Shown one piece after another: positions 8,889 to 18,091 of a stretch of DNA of 64,000 bases (position 1 is the stretch's first letter; the number at the start of each line of letters is the position of its first letter). The position numbers were made by a program, and so were the translations under genes. The notes under the pieces are model-generated. The model was not told the origin of the DNA. It worked only from the letters and a program-made list of their open reading frames with translations, and did no database searches. Source of the stretch: Caproicibacter sp046707225. Lineage in GTDB: Bacteria > Bacillota > Clostridia > Oscillospirales > Acutalibacteraceae. The stretch is taken from the NCBI RefSeq assembly GCF_046707225.1, contig NZ_JBJKOP010000036.1, positions 186,001 through 250,000 of the forward strand, given 5' to 3'.

Positions 8889-9713
8889 ATGAAAAGAAAG
8901 GTTTTACGACCTGCAGTCCGGGTCCTTGCCGGCCTGATTCTCGTCCTGATCTTTTTCGCGCCGTTTTACTGGATGGTGTTAACTTCCCTGAAAACGCTCG
9001 GCCAGACCTTGAAAATGCCGCCGGATTTTTGGGTGTCCGACCCGCAGTGGCGGAATTTTGCGGAAGTAATGAGGAGAATCCCTTTTTTCTCCATGCTGAA
9101 AAACAGTATCATTGTAACAATCGGGATTTTGGTTTGCCAGTGTCTTACGGTAATTCCAGCAGCGTATGCTTTTGCCCGGTTTCAGTTCAGAGGAAGCTCT
9201 TTTCTGTTTGGGCTGACTCTGACAACCATGATGATTCCTGCTCAGATGATTTTTCTGCCGCTTTTCCTGATGTTCAGCAAAATGCAGATGATCAACACCT
9301 ATGCCAGCCTAATTCTTCCGTCGGCCAGCAGCGCATTTGCAATTTTTATGATGCGTCAGACTTTCAAGCAGGTTCCGGATGAAATTGTGGAGGCGGCGCG
9401 GCTGGATCACGCGGGCGAGTTTAAAATCATGTGCAGAGTCATGCTGCCCATTGCCAAACCTACGGTGGTAACTTTGGCGCTGATTACTTTTATCGCCACC
9501 TGGAACGATTATTTCTGGCCGCTGGTGCTCACGACCAAAGACACGGTGCGAACCCTTCCGGTTGGAATTACCGCTCTTCATCTGGATGAGGGAGGAATTG
9601 ACTACAATGTTCTGATGGCGGGGAACGTTCTGCTTGTAATTCCGGTGATGATCGCTTTCTTTTTTGCCCAGAAACAAATTATTAAAGCGTTTACCTACAT
9701 CGGTGACAAATAG
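8889..9713 (+). CDS. ABC sugar/glycerol-phosphate importer permease 2 (UgpE/MalG type)
   Basis: A 274-residue membrane protein with six predicted helices and the EAA loop VEAARLDHAGE near residue 165, followed by LPIAKP, as in UgpE/MalG permeases. GAGGAGG precedes the ATG. It pairs with the upstream permease. The length is normal for the family and there is no sign of damage. The substrate cannot be told from the permease itself. Confidence 0.9.
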   Translation: MKRKVLRPAVRVLAGLILVLIFFAPFYWMVLTSLKTLGQTLKMPPDFWVSDPQWRNFAEVMRRIPFFSMLKNSIIVTIGILVCQCLTVIPAAYAFARFQFRGSSFLFGLTLTTMMIPAQMIFLPLFLMFSKMQMINTYASLILPSASSAFAIFMMRQTFKQVPDEIVEAARLDHAGEFKIMCRVMLPIAKPTVVTLALITFIATWNDYFWPLVLTTKDTVRTLPVGITALHLDEGGIDYNVLMAGNVLLVIPVMIAFFFAQKQIIKAFTYIGDK

Positions 9714-9784
9714 TGCCGCTGCCGCCGATAGGCGTTTTGACGGCGTTATTATAGAAAATGTATTTAAAAATCAGGAGGGAAACA

Positions 9785-11098
9785 ATGAGGAAAATTATCT
9801 CGGCTTTACTTTGCGCGGCCATGATGGTGTCCGCAACAGCCTGCTCTGCCGGCACCGCGGATACCGCTGGCAGCTCCGGTCAGGGCTCGAAGGATCCGTC
9901 GGGTGCAAGCCCGACTAAAATCACATTCTGGTATGCCTGGACCGACAAAATACAGGAGAACAATGTAAATTTGGCCAAGCAGTTTAACGAGACGGTTGGA
10001 AAGAAAAAAGGGATCGAAGTGGACGCACAATATCAGGGGAGTTATGACGACGTTCACCAAAAGCTTCAGGCAGCATATGTATCAGGTTCCACACCGGCCG
10101 TTTCCGTAATGGAAATCTCCTCCATAAAAAGATTTGCTCAGAACGGCGTGATTGAACCGTTAAGTCCCTACATACAGCAGGATGGGGTCGATATGAATGA
10201 TATTTATCAGGGACTTTTGCAAAACTGCAAGGTGGGTGACACTTGGTACGGACTGCCCTATCTGAGAAGCACTCCGATTCTCTATATGAATACCACTCTG
10301 CTGAAAAAAGCGGGGCTTGATCCCAGCGGTCCGAAAAACTGGGGGGAATTGGCCGATTACTGCAAAACGATCAAGGAAAAAACGGGGGCTTACGGCCTGT
10401 CGATGTATTCCTATATCTGGACGCTGGAAGCGTTTTTTCTGGAAAACGGCACCTCTGTTTTAAATAAGGACGAATCGGCGACAAATCTTAATACGGATCA
10501 GGGAAAATATGTGCTGAAGTATTTCAGGGACCTGATTGATAAAGGAGATGTCCGCTGCGTGGCGGGCGCTGATTCCAGCAAGGTGGACGCGGATTACATG
10601 AATCAGAAGTGCGCGATGTGGTTTGCTTCCACGGCAAACCTCAGCAAAACTCTCAGTGTCGCGAAGCAGAATCATTTTGAGGTGAATACCTGCTATATTC
10701 CCAAAAATGTTCAGTACGGCGTTCCCACGGGTGGATGCAATCTGGTCATGACGACGAAAATCTCTGAAAAAGAAAAGAAAGCTGCCTGGGAATTTATCAA
10801 ATGGATGACGGACACGGAGCAGTCTGCCTATGCAAGTAAATACACCGGATATGTTACAAGTCGCAAAAGCGCAACCAAAACTTCCACCATTCAAGACCTT
10901 TATAAGACAACTCCGCAGTTTAAGGTGGCTCTTGATCAGTTGAACGATTGCAGCGTGGGCCGCCCGATGAATCCCGGATATACAGAGGCCAGCAAGGAGC
11001 TGGTCAACGTGATGGACGCAGTCTGGGTCAACGGGGCGGACATCGATTCCACAGTGGCAAAAGAAGAAACAAAGATCAACCAATGCCTGAAAGGGTAA
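9785..11098 (+). CDS. Extracellular solute-binding lipoprotein (UgpB-like)
   Basis: A 437-residue binding protein. The start at 9785 is preferred over an in-frame ATG at 9758 because AGGAGGG lies 6 bases ahead and a clean lipoprotein signal follows (lipobox ATAC, lipidated Cys20). The mature part begins ITFWYAW and includes YQGSYDDVHQKL, very like the segment in UgpB glycerol-3-phosphate binding proteins, so glycerol-phosphate compounds are a possible ligand; sugars are the alternative. It delivers substrate to the two permeases encoded just upstream. The ligand is an inference. Confidence 0.85.
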   Translation: MRKIISALLCAAMMVSATACSAGTADTAGSSGQGSKDPSGASPTKITFWYAWTDKIQENNVNLAKQFNETVGKKKGIEVDAQYQGSYDDVHQKLQAAYVSGSTPAVSVMEISSIKRFAQNGVIEPLSPYIQQDGVDMNDIYQGLLQNCKVGDTWYGLPYLRSTPILYMNTTLLKKAGLDPSGPKNWGELADYCKTIKEKTGAYGLSMYSYIWTLEAFFLENGTSVLNKDESATNLNTDQGKYVLKYFRDLIDKGDVRCVAGADSSKVDADYMNQKCAMWFASTANLSKTLSVAKQNHFEVNTCYIPKNVQYGVPTGGCNLVMTTKISEKEKKAAWEFIKWMTDTEQSAYASKYTGYVTSRKSATKTSTIQDLYKTTPQFKVALDQLNDCSVGRPMNPGYTEASKELVNVMDAVWVNGADIDSTVAKEETKINQCLKG

Positions 11099-11201
11099 TT
11101 CCTGTGCGCCTTGTGAGTCTGATAACCCGAAACAGCGGGAGCGGTTGCGGAGTTTATAAATAATCTGAAACGCCGGTAAAACGGCAGAAGTGGAGCCGGT
11201 C

Positions 11202-12512
11202 ATGCCAAAAAAATTAGTAGTATTGTCTTTCGATGCCCTGCAGACGGGCGACCTGGATTTACTTTCAGGCCTTCCCTGCTTTTCGCGGATTTTAAAAAAA
11301 GCCGCGGTCGTGAAAAATGTCCGGGAAATCTATCCCACGCTTACCTACCCGATTCACACCACTATGATTACCGGAGTGCATCCCGACCGTCACGGCATTA
11401 CACACAACCAGAAAGCCCGGATCAATCCGGATGACCCCGATTTCAGCATCATGGGCTCGGACTGGTACTGGGAAAAGGAAAATATTAAGGTGAAGACGCT
11501 GACGGACGCCGTCTGGGAACAAGGCGGCAGAGTTGCCACAGTGCTCTGGCCTGTAACGGCGGGGGAGAAGAGAGGCTACAATCTTCCCGAAATCTGGCCC
11601 GTAAGGGGCCGGGGAGAGGACCCGAAATCGGTGTATGAGAAGGCTGCTTCCGATAATGTTATGAGCGATTATTACGACCGTTTTGTTGGGCATTACAACT
11701 GGTCCGATAATGAGGATATGTGCTATTACGGCGTTGAAGTCGCTCTCGACCTGCTGAAAACCCAAAGGCCGGATCTTCTCCTGTGCCATGTTGTGATGCT
11801 GGACCACACGCGCCATTTGTACGGCGACCAAGGAAATGAAGTAAACGACTGCCTCCGCGAGCTTGACATCATAGCGGGACGCTTTGTTAAGGCCGTCCGG
11901 GAAGCGGGAGAATGGGACAACACGAATTTTGTGATTCTTGGGGACCACGGTCAGATTGATATTGAAACTGTTTTCAATATCAATTCTGTGTTCAAAGACA
12001 TGGGACTGATTCGTACCGATGGGAAAGGAAAGGCGGTGGATTATGACGCTTATAGCTTTTCCGCCGGTTTCTCCGCACAGATTTTTCTGAACGAACCGAG
12101 AGACCCTCAATGGATTCAAAAAGTATACCGCGTTCTTGAGGAAATCAGAAGAAAGTATCCGCGGTATCTGGAACGGATTTATACTGCGGAAGAGTCGGAG
12201 GCGGAAGAACAACTGCGGGGCGGCTTTTCCTTTGTTTTGGAAGGAACGGAAGGGACGCTTTTCGGCAATGATGTCTCTGTTCCCGCCGTCATTTCGACCG
12301 ACTCACCTTTGTTTCAGTTCCACAGAGCGATGCATGGCCATCACCCCGATAAAGGGGATAAGCCGCCGTTTTTGGCGTTTGGGCCCGATATTCTGCCGGG
12401 GGTTTGGCTTGACAGCGGGAATATGATCGATGTTTGTCCGACTTTTGCAAAACTGGTACGGGTCGATCTGCCCGCGATGGAGGGGAAGCCTTTCCCGATT
12501 TTAAAGGCTTAA
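11202..12512 (+). CDS. Alkaline-phosphatase-superfamily phosphodiesterase (nucleotide pyrophosphatase/NPP type)
   Basis: A 436-residue protein without signal peptide, so probably cytoplasmic. It shows the NPP family metal and nucleophile layout: D11 in LSFDAL, the nucleophile probably T48 in PTLTYPIHT, DHTRHLYG, LGDHGQ, and a histidine-rich HGHHPDKG near the end. These enzymes split phosphodiester or pyrophosphate bonds. The ATG at 11202 has GGAG upstream; a GTG at 11190 in frame does not. It is the last gene behind the UgpB-type importer, which suggests that it processes the imported compound, for example a glycerophosphodiester. Confidence 0.82.
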   Translation: MPKKLVVLSFDALQTGDLDLLSGLPCFSRILKKAAVVKNVREIYPTLTYPIHTTMITGVHPDRHGITHNQKARINPDDPDFSIMGSDWYWEKENIKVKTLTDAVWEQGGRVATVLWPVTAGEKRGYNLPEIWPVRGRGEDPKSVYEKAASDNVMSDYYDRFVGHYNWSDNEDMCYYGVEVALDLLKTQRPDLLLCHVVMLDHTRHLYGDQGNEVNDCLRELDIIAGRFVKAVREAGEWDNTNFVILGDHGQIDIETVFNINSVFKDMGLIRTDGKGKAVDYDAYSFSAGFSAQIFLNEPRDPQWIQKVYRVLEEIRRKYPRYLERIYTAEESEAEEQLRGGFSFVLEGTEGTLFGNDVSVPAVISTDSPLFQFHRAMHGHHPDKGDKPPFLAFGPDILPGVWLDSGNMIDVCPTFAKLVRVDLPAMEGKPFPILKA

Positions 12513-12979
12513 CCTTCTAAGCTTCGCCGATGAGAAACAGAAAGCCTGAGGTTTGCTTTTTTGCATGTGGCGGAGAAAAACAAGAGTAAGGGACCGTTGT
12601 AAAACAGCTTTGATAAAAAACAATGCACAAAAATGCGCCTTGATCGGGCTTTGTCAGCCGTTTCAAGACGCATTTTCTTGCTTTGAGGCTATTCCGTTGT
12701 GCAATTTGCTATCGCAAATTCATTTTGCAACAGCCCCATTTCTAGCCCGACCGGTGATTTCGCGTTCTAAGGGTGAAAGCCCCGAACCTACCCGGTAGCG
12801 GGAAAGGCCGGCGATTTGAAATCGCCGGCCTTTTTAGATTGCCAAAGAACCCGCTCTTCGCTCAATACGGCGGGTTTTGGAGCTAATAGGATTATGATTT
12901 TTCTATGTTAACCATGCGAACGATGTGTCTGGACAATGCACTTTGTGCCTCTTCGCAAAGTCCCTGAAGCCGTTTGTCC
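12513..12979. other. 467-base gene-free stretch with two hairpins and an IS-end-like motif
   Basis: No credible gene is seen. It contains a near-perfect 14-base stem (12630-12643 with 12663-12676), a short stem AATTTGC/GCAAATT (12703-12720), the motif GGGGCTGTTGCAAAAT on the minus strand (12722-12737), and a terminator hairpin at 12804. A related motif occurs at 21615-21629, so the block may be a dispersed repeat. Confidence 0.5.
12804..12835 (+). terminator. Strong intrinsic terminator
   Basis: A 12-base GC-rich stem (AAGGCCGGCGAT / ATCGCCGGCCTT) followed by TTTTT. It probably ends transcripts of the importer/phosphodiesterase operon, about 290 bases after its last stop. Confidence 0.8.
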
Positions 12980-13654
12980 TTAATAATTCTTAAGATTTTC
13001 CCTCTTACCGGATAATTTGTTTTCGATATCATTAAGAAATGAGAGATTGGTTCCCTCCGCCTTTAGTCCCCAAAGAGATATGCTGGAAGTTACATACCGG
13101 ACGAGTTGCTCCGCCATCACCTCAGAAGAAAGGGAAAAGTTTTCATCAATCCACCAAAGAACCGCTCCGACAAAAATCGACACGATAATCTCCAAATAAA
13201 GCGTTTCGTCGATTGGAAGCATCTTGATGCGTGGGCGGATCGCGTCCCATTCCGCAAGAATCTTTTCCTTTACGGTTTTCTTGAGTTCCTTGAGAAAATT
13301 GTAATTTCCGTTAACGCCGAGAAGGTTTTGATAGAGCGTGCGGTCCTCCTCAACGGCGCGGAACAGCGAAAGCACCATGGTGTGATAGAAGGAAAGATTG
13401 ATTTTTCCGTTGCCGTCGACGATTTCTTCCGGGTTGACGATGCGGACGATTTTTTGGATGGCTTTCTGCGTAATCTGGTCCAGCAGGTCATATTTGTCCT
13501 GATAGTGAGCATAAAAGGTGGAACGGTTGATTCTCGCCCGAAGGCACAGGCTTCTGACGGTGACGCCGTCGAACCCTTTTTCGCCGATCAGGCTCAGCAA
13601 GGCGCTTTCGATCGCTTCCTGCGTCTTTTGAACGCGGAGATCCGGTTCCCGCAT
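12980..13654 (-). CDS. TetR/AcrR-family transcriptional repressor
   Basis: A 224-residue regulator. The N-terminal helix-turn-helix is clear (residues about 8-55, with GVTVRSLCLRARINRSTFY), followed by a ligand-binding helical domain with little family conservation. The ATG at 13654 is chosen over an upstream TTG because AGGAAGGGG precedes it. It is divergent from the ABC efflux operon starting at 13832, and a perfect 20-base palindrome lies in between over the -35 box of that operon. The likely role is to repress the efflux operon until an effector binds; the effector is unknown. Confidence 0.87.
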   Translation of the reverse strand: MREPDLRVQKTQEAIESALLSLIGEKGFDGVTVRSLCLRARINRSTFYAHYQDKYDLLDQITQKAIQKIVRIVNPEEIVDGNGKINLSFYHTMVLSLFRAVEEDRTLYQNLLGVNGNYNFLKELKKTVKEKILAEWDAIRPRIKMLPIDETLYLEIIVSIFVGAVLWWIDENFSLSSEVMAEQLVRYVTSSISLWGLKAEGTNLSFLNDIENKLSGKRENLKNY

Positions 13655-13690
13655 TGCGCCGTGCCCCTTCCTTTCAAAATTTCCCAACAG

Positions 13691-13721
13691 AAATGCCGCA
13701 GCTGTCGGTTAAACGGCATTT
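13691..13721. repeat. Inverted repeat in the tetR-efflux intergenic region
   Basis: AAATGCCG (13691-13698) and CGGCATTT (13714-13721) form an 8-base inverted repeat with a 15-base spacer. It lies in the tetR leader and could be a second operator half-site pair or an mRNA hairpin. Confidence 0.4.
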
Positions 13722-13727
13722 TTCACT

Positions 13728-13747
13728 GAATTAGCGGTTGCTAATTC
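13728..13747. promoter_or_regulatory. Perfect palindromic operator, probable TetR-family site
   Basis: GAATTAGC - GGTT - GCTAATTC is a perfect inverted repeat between the divergent tetR and ABC efflux genes. It overlaps the -35 box of the efflux promoter, so bound repressor would block it and could also act on tetR. Confidence 0.75.
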
Positions 13748-13765
13748 TTATGAAATCATTATAAT
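13738..13765 (+). promoter_or_regulatory. Promoter of the ABC efflux operon
   Basis: TTGCTA (13738-13743) and a consensus TATAAT (13760-13765) with a 16-base spacer; the -35 box lies in the palindrome. Confidence 0.75.
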
Positions 13766-13831
13766 GCAAACGGGTGAAAAAAGAAAGATAGTTTTAACGG
13801 TTTTCTAATCTGGCTTTCAAGGAGATTTTTC

Positions 13832-14533
13832 ATGGATTTTATCACGTTGGAAGACGTGGAACGGGAGTACCGCGTCGGGGATAACATTATCAAAGCGGTG
13901 GACGGCGTCAGCTTCGCATTGGCACAGGGGACTTTCAACGTCATCCTCGGCCAGAGCGGAGCGGGGAAGACCACCATTCTCAACCTTCTGGGAGGGATGG
14001 ATTCTCCGACCTCCGGAATCATTTCCGTGGGCGGTGAAGAAGTTTCTGGCATGGAGGAGCGGGAGCTCACAAATTACCGCAGAACAAAGATCGGCTTTGT
14101 GTTTCAGTTTTACAATTTGGTGCCGAACCTCACTGCGCTGGAAAACGTGCAGCTTGCGGAGGAGGTCTGTCGGAACCCTCTCGATGCTCAGGAGATGCTC
14201 GATCGGGTTGGCCTTTCGAAGCGCATGGACAACTTTCCCAGCCAGATGTCCGGCGGAGAGCAGCAAAGGGTTTCCATTGCCAGGGCTCTTGCGAAAAACC
14301 CGCAGATCGTTCTGTGCGACGAGCCGACCGGAGCGCTGGATTCCGTCACAGGCAGAAAGGTGCTGAAGCTGATCCGTGACGTTGCGATCGACCTCGGCAA
14401 AACCGTTGTTATCGTGACGCACAACGCGCCGATTGCCGAGATGGCGCAGACGGTCATTCATATGCGGGACGGAAAAATCGCGGAAGTAGAGACGCACGAG
14501 CATCCGAAGGATGTGGAGGAAATCGTATGGTGA
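13832..14533 (+). CDS. ABC exporter ATP-binding protein (MacB/LolD type)
   Basis: A 233-residue ATPase with Walker A GQSGAGKTT (about residues 39-47), signature MSGGEQQRVSIARA, and Walker B VLCDEPTGALD, the last being typical of ATPases that pair with FtsX/MacB permeases. AAGGAG precedes the ATG. The gene overlaps the following permease gene by seven bases, so the two are translationally coupled. The likely role is to power mechanotransmission by the permease for export of a drug, peptide or lipid. Confidence 0.9.
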   Translation: MDFITLEDVEREYRVGDNIIKAVDGVSFALAQGTFNVILGQSGAGKTTILNLLGGMDSPTSGIISVGGEEVSGMEERELTNYRRTKIGFVFQFYNLVPNLTALENVQLAEEVCRNPLDAQEMLDRVGLSKRMDNFPSQMSGGEQQRVSIARALAKNPQIVLCDEPTGALDSVTGRKVLKLIRDVAIDLGKTVVIVTHNAPIAEMAQTVIHMRDGKIAEVETHEHPKDVEEIVW

Positions 14534-16842
14534 GGGGGGCTCTGTGGAAAAAGACAATCCGGGACATGAAACAGTCGAAGTCCCAGTTTATCTCCATCCT
14601 TATCATGGCAACTTTGGCGGTCAGCATCGTGACGGGCCTTGACAGCATCTGGTTTACCATTCAGAAGCACGCGGACGCCATGTACCGGTCGACCAGTCTG
14701 TCCGACCTTTGGGTGACCGTCGCCAACCCGTCGGAGCGGCAGTTGTGGGGAATCAAGCAGATCGACGGGGTCACGCGGGTGGAGCAGCGCTACTGCACCG
14801 ACGCGGACACGGACCTTCCGGGAAACCCCACGTTGCGGGTTTACGCGCTGGACGACCGCAGCACGCTCGACCAGCCGGACGTGCAGGAAGGCTCCTTTGA
14901 AAAATATGGAGGCGGAGCGGTCCTGGATGAAAATTTTGCCGAAAGCAACGGGCTTAAAATTGGGGACGTCGTTTCGATCAAGCTGAACGGCGCCTGGGTT
15001 CGGGTTCCCATCACCGGGCTGGGACTGAGCAGCGAACAGATCTTTGCGGTGAAAAACTCCGCGTCGCTGATGCCTGACTCGAAGAGCTTCGGGTTTCTGG
15101 TTGTTCACGCCGGAACGATGGAGAGCGTCTACGGCAGGAAGGTCTACAATCAGGTCAGCGTCCGGCTCGCGTCCGGAACGGATGTCTCGCAGGTGGAGCG
15201 GCAGGCCGACGCGGTGATCGGAAAGGAACTGATCGGGATTGTCTCGCAGAAAGACAGCAGCAGCGTCAACAGCGTCGATTCCAGGATTCAGCAGTTCAGG
15301 ACGCTCGGCATCGTGTTCCCCCTCCTGTTTTTCATCGTGACGGCGCTGATCACGCAGAGCACAATGGTGCGCCTGGTGGAAAATCAGCGCGGTCAGATCG
15401 GAATCCTGAAGGCGCTGGGGTATTCCAGGCGGAGTATTCTGTGGCATTATACTTCCTACGGCGTGGTCATCGGTTTGTTCGGATCGCTGTTGGGGCTGGT
15501 GATAGGCCCTAATGCGTTCGGCCGCGTTCTGGTGCCGCGGGTCAAGCTGACGTTCAGCGACTACCGGCTCAGCATCAACTTCGGGCATTTCTTTCTCGCC
15601 ATGGCGCTGATTCTAATCTGCACGGGCGGGGTTTCCTTTTACGCCTGTCGTAAGCTTCAGGGGGACACTCCCGCGGTGCTGCTCCGGGACAGGCCGCCCA
15701 AAAAGGGGAACCACATTTTTCTTGAATCCATCCCGTCTCTCTGGAGAAAATTGAAGTTCAGCAGCAAACTGATTGCCAGGAACACCATGAAAAACAAGGG
15801 CCGCCTGATGATGAGTACCGTCGGCGTCATGGGCTGCACCGGCGCAATCCTTGCGGCGCTGACGATCCGGAGCATGATTTCGGGGATTACGGTGCAGATG
15901 TATGGAACGACGTTTAACTATGATCAGAAAATTCTTGTGGACCAAACCAAAACGGACACCCGCTATCTCGCTAACCAGGAACTAAATGGGATTGTGCAGC
16001 AGACGGAGGAAAGCAATATTGAACTGATCTGCCCGGACGGCGAGCGGAAAATGGAGCCGCTGACCATCACCTCGAAAAACAGTCCGCTGATTCATCTGCA
16101 GGATGTCTCCGGCAACCCAGTCTCTATTCCTGAAAGCGGTATCGCTGTGAGCCGCAAGCTTACCGAAACGCTTGGCGTGAAGCCGGGCGACAGTATTCAG
16201 ATCAAGCGCACGGATCAAAAATATGTTACGGTCCCGGTCACTCAGGTTTTCTACCTTGCCTCCGGACAGGGGATTTTTATGTCGGACGCCTATTGGAAAT
16301 CCCTTGGAGAAACCTTCAAACCGACCGCGCTTTTGGTCAAATGGAACGGTGCTCCGAATGAGAAATTCCTTTCCAGCGACGCGGTCGAGGAATCGGTGAC
16401 CCGCGAAAGTCAGCGCTCCGGCCTTTCCGGCAGCACGCAGGTGGTAAACATCGCGGTGGCAATGATGATTGTGATGGGCGCGGCGTTGGCGTTCGTCGTT
16501 CTGTACAACACCAGCATCCTCAATTTCACCGAGCGGATCCGAGACCTCGCCACACTGCGGGTACTTGGGTTTTACCATGGCGAAATCCGAAATCTGGTAT
16601 TGATTGAAAATTATTTTTCCGTTTGTCTCGGGATGATTTTCGGCATTCCCGTCGGAAGGTCGATTTCCTGGATTGTTGCAAAAAATCTGGACAGCAGACT
16701 GGACCTTTTCGGAACGATCACGCCGCAGAACGTGTTGATCGCCGGAATCCTGACTTTGTTTTTCGCGTGGATCATCAACCGCGCGGTCGCAAAAAAAATG
16801 AAAAATCTCGATATGCTCTCGGCACTGAAGAGCGTCGAATAG
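14527..16842 (+). CDS. FtsX/MacB-type ABC permease, duplicated form
   Basis: A 771-residue membrane protein built from two FtsX-like halves. One membrane segment is near residues 17-40, then a large extracytoplasmic domain, three helices around 255-385, and a second set (about residues 425-445 and the last 130 residues). This two-domain layout is common for Firmicute permeases that use a LolD-type ATPase. It begins inside the end of the ATPase gene and is followed after 24 bases by the membrane-fusion protein gene. The substrate is unknown. Confidence 0.86.
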   Translation: MVRGALWKKTIRDMKQSKSQFISILIMATLAVSIVTGLDSIWFTIQKHADAMYRSTSLSDLWVTVANPSERQLWGIKQIDGVTRVEQRYCTDADTDLPGNPTLRVYALDDRSTLDQPDVQEGSFEKYGGGAVLDENFAESNGLKIGDVVSIKLNGAWVRVPITGLGLSSEQIFAVKNSASLMPDSKSFGFLVVHAGTMESVYGRKVYNQVSVRLASGTDVSQVERQADAVIGKELIGIVSQKDSSSVNSVDSRIQQFRTLGIVFPLLFFIVTALITQSTMVRLVENQRGQIGILKALGYSRRSILWHYTSYGVVIGLFGSLLGLVIGPNAFGRVLVPRVKLTFSDYRLSINFGHFFLAMALILICTGGVSFYACRKLQGDTPAVLLRDRPPKKGNHIFLESIPSLWRKLKFSSKLIARNTMKNKGRLMMSTVGVMGCTGAILAALTIRSMISGITVQMYGTTFNYDQKILVDQTKTDTRYLANQELNGIVQQTEESNIELICPDGERKMEPLTITSKNSPLIHLQDVSGNPVSIPESGIAVSRKLTETLGVKPGDSIQIKRTDQKYVTVPVTQVFYLASGQGIFMSDAYWKSLGETFKPTALLVKWNGAPNEKFLSSDAVEESVTRESQRSGLSGSTQVVNIAVAMMIVMGAALAFVVLYNTSILNFTERIRDLATLRVLGFYHGEIRNLVLIENYFSVCLGMIFGIPVGRSISWIVAKNLDSRLDLFGTITPQNVLIAGILTLFFAWIINRAVAKKMKNLDMLSALKSVE

Positions 16843-16866
16843 AATCAACCTTCAGGGGGTTTACAG

Positions 16867-18081
16867 ATGAAAAACTGGATCACAAAGGGAAAAGAGTGGA
16901 ACGTATCCCATCGAAAAACGGTTTTGCTCGCGGCCGGAGCGCTGGCCGCTCTTCTGGTGGCTTTTGGTGTTTTCCATGCACGGGCGGGCTTATCTTCCAA
17001 AACAAAGGATGGCACGTCTTCCGGCACGGCGGCACATAGCGGCGAAATCGATGCCTGGGGCGAAGTAAAGTACAGCCGGTCCGTTGATGTAATCGTCGAT
17101 TTTCCCTCCATCGTGACAAATGTCGATGTGAAGGAAGGGGACCGGGTGACTTTGGGCCAGCCCCTCGTTACACTGGACCTTTCGGAGTACCAGGCGGCGC
17201 TCACGAAGCTTCAGGGCACGCTTTCAGCCAACCAGGCGGGGCTCTCCGCAGCCACGCAGGACACCGCGGCGCTTGAGGCGGACATCGCCGAAACGCAGAG
17301 CGTCCTGAGCCGAAAGACAAGCGAGTACAACAAGGGAACCAGCCCGGACCTGCAGCTTCTGCAGAATTCGCTGACGCTTGCGCAGAAAGAGGTCGCGAAC
17401 GCCAAACAGGACGTTCAAAACTACCAGGCCCTGTACAATTCGGGCGCCGTGGCAAAATCCGTGCTCGACCAGTACACGGACGCGCTGAACCAGAAACAGA
17501 AGGCATTGTCGGATGTTCAGGACAACCTGACGAAAACTAAGAACGCTCTGAAGGATGAGATCAACCAGCTCAGTGTGTCGCTGAAATCCAAACAGGCGCA
17601 GCTTGCCGCACTGAACGACAGCAATACAGCGAATCAGGAAAAGCAGAAAAGCGGAATCTCTTCGGCGCAGGCGGACCTGGATGTCATGACGGCGAAAACT
17701 CAGAAGGACTACCTCAAAGGAAATCAGATCGTCTCCGACCTGAAAAACGGGATTGTGCAGAACATTGCCGTCAGCGACGCCGACCATCTTGGAACGCAGA
17801 ATCAGCCGACCAAAGTGCTGCAGCTCATCGACGCGGATTCACTCACGGTGAGCGCCGAGGTGGATGAGGAATTTATCGGCAGGGTACAGGTAGGCGAAAC
17901 CGTTCGAATCGTACCGACCTCTGCGCCGGACGCTTCGCTTTCCGGCACCGTCACGCAGATCCCGAGCCTCGCGGTGGAAAAGGACGGCAAACGTGTCGTC
18001 CGTATACTGGTAAAGCCGAAGGACCCTAAAACTTTGCTTAAGCCCGGGTACACAGCAGACGTGTATTTTCCGGTGAAATGA
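16867..18081 (+). CDS. HlyD/MacA-type membrane-fusion (periplasmic adaptor) protein
   Basis: A 404-residue protein with one N-terminal membrane anchor (about residues 19-38). It then has a biotinyl-lipoyl half (DFPSIVTNVDVKEGDRVTLG), a long alpha-hairpin (about residues 115-285, rich in Gln, Ala and Lys), and a beta-barrel domain with VDEEFIGRVQVGE. Such adaptors link an ABC permease to an outer partner. In monoderms they are thought to serve as substrate chaperones in the cell envelope. The gene lies between the permease and a TolC-like gene, so the set looks like a full tripartite pump. Confidence 0.85.
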   Translation: MKNWITKGKEWNVSHRKTVLLAAGALAALLVAFGVFHARAGLSSKTKDGTSSGTAAHSGEIDAWGEVKYSRSVDVIVDFPSIVTNVDVKEGDRVTLGQPLVTLDLSEYQAALTKLQGTLSANQAGLSAATQDTAALEADIAETQSVLSRKTSEYNKGTSPDLQLLQNSLTLAQKEVANAKQDVQNYQALYNSGAVAKSVLDQYTDALNQKQKALSDVQDNLTKTKNALKDEINQLSVSLKSKQAQLAALNDSNTANQEKQKSGISSAQADLDVMTAKTQKDYLKGNQIVSDLKNGIVQNIAVSDADHLGTQNQPTKVLQLIDADSLTVSAEVDEEFIGRVQVGETVRIVPTSAPDASLSGTVTQIPSLAVEKDGKRVVRILVKPKDPKTLLKPGYTADVYFPVK

Positions 18082-18091
18082 GGAGGAGTCT

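Noticed and set aside
12553..12798. 81-codon plus-strand open frame after the phosphodiesterase gene
   Set aside because: It runs across a hairpin and a repeat-like block; no ribosome site and no domain pattern.
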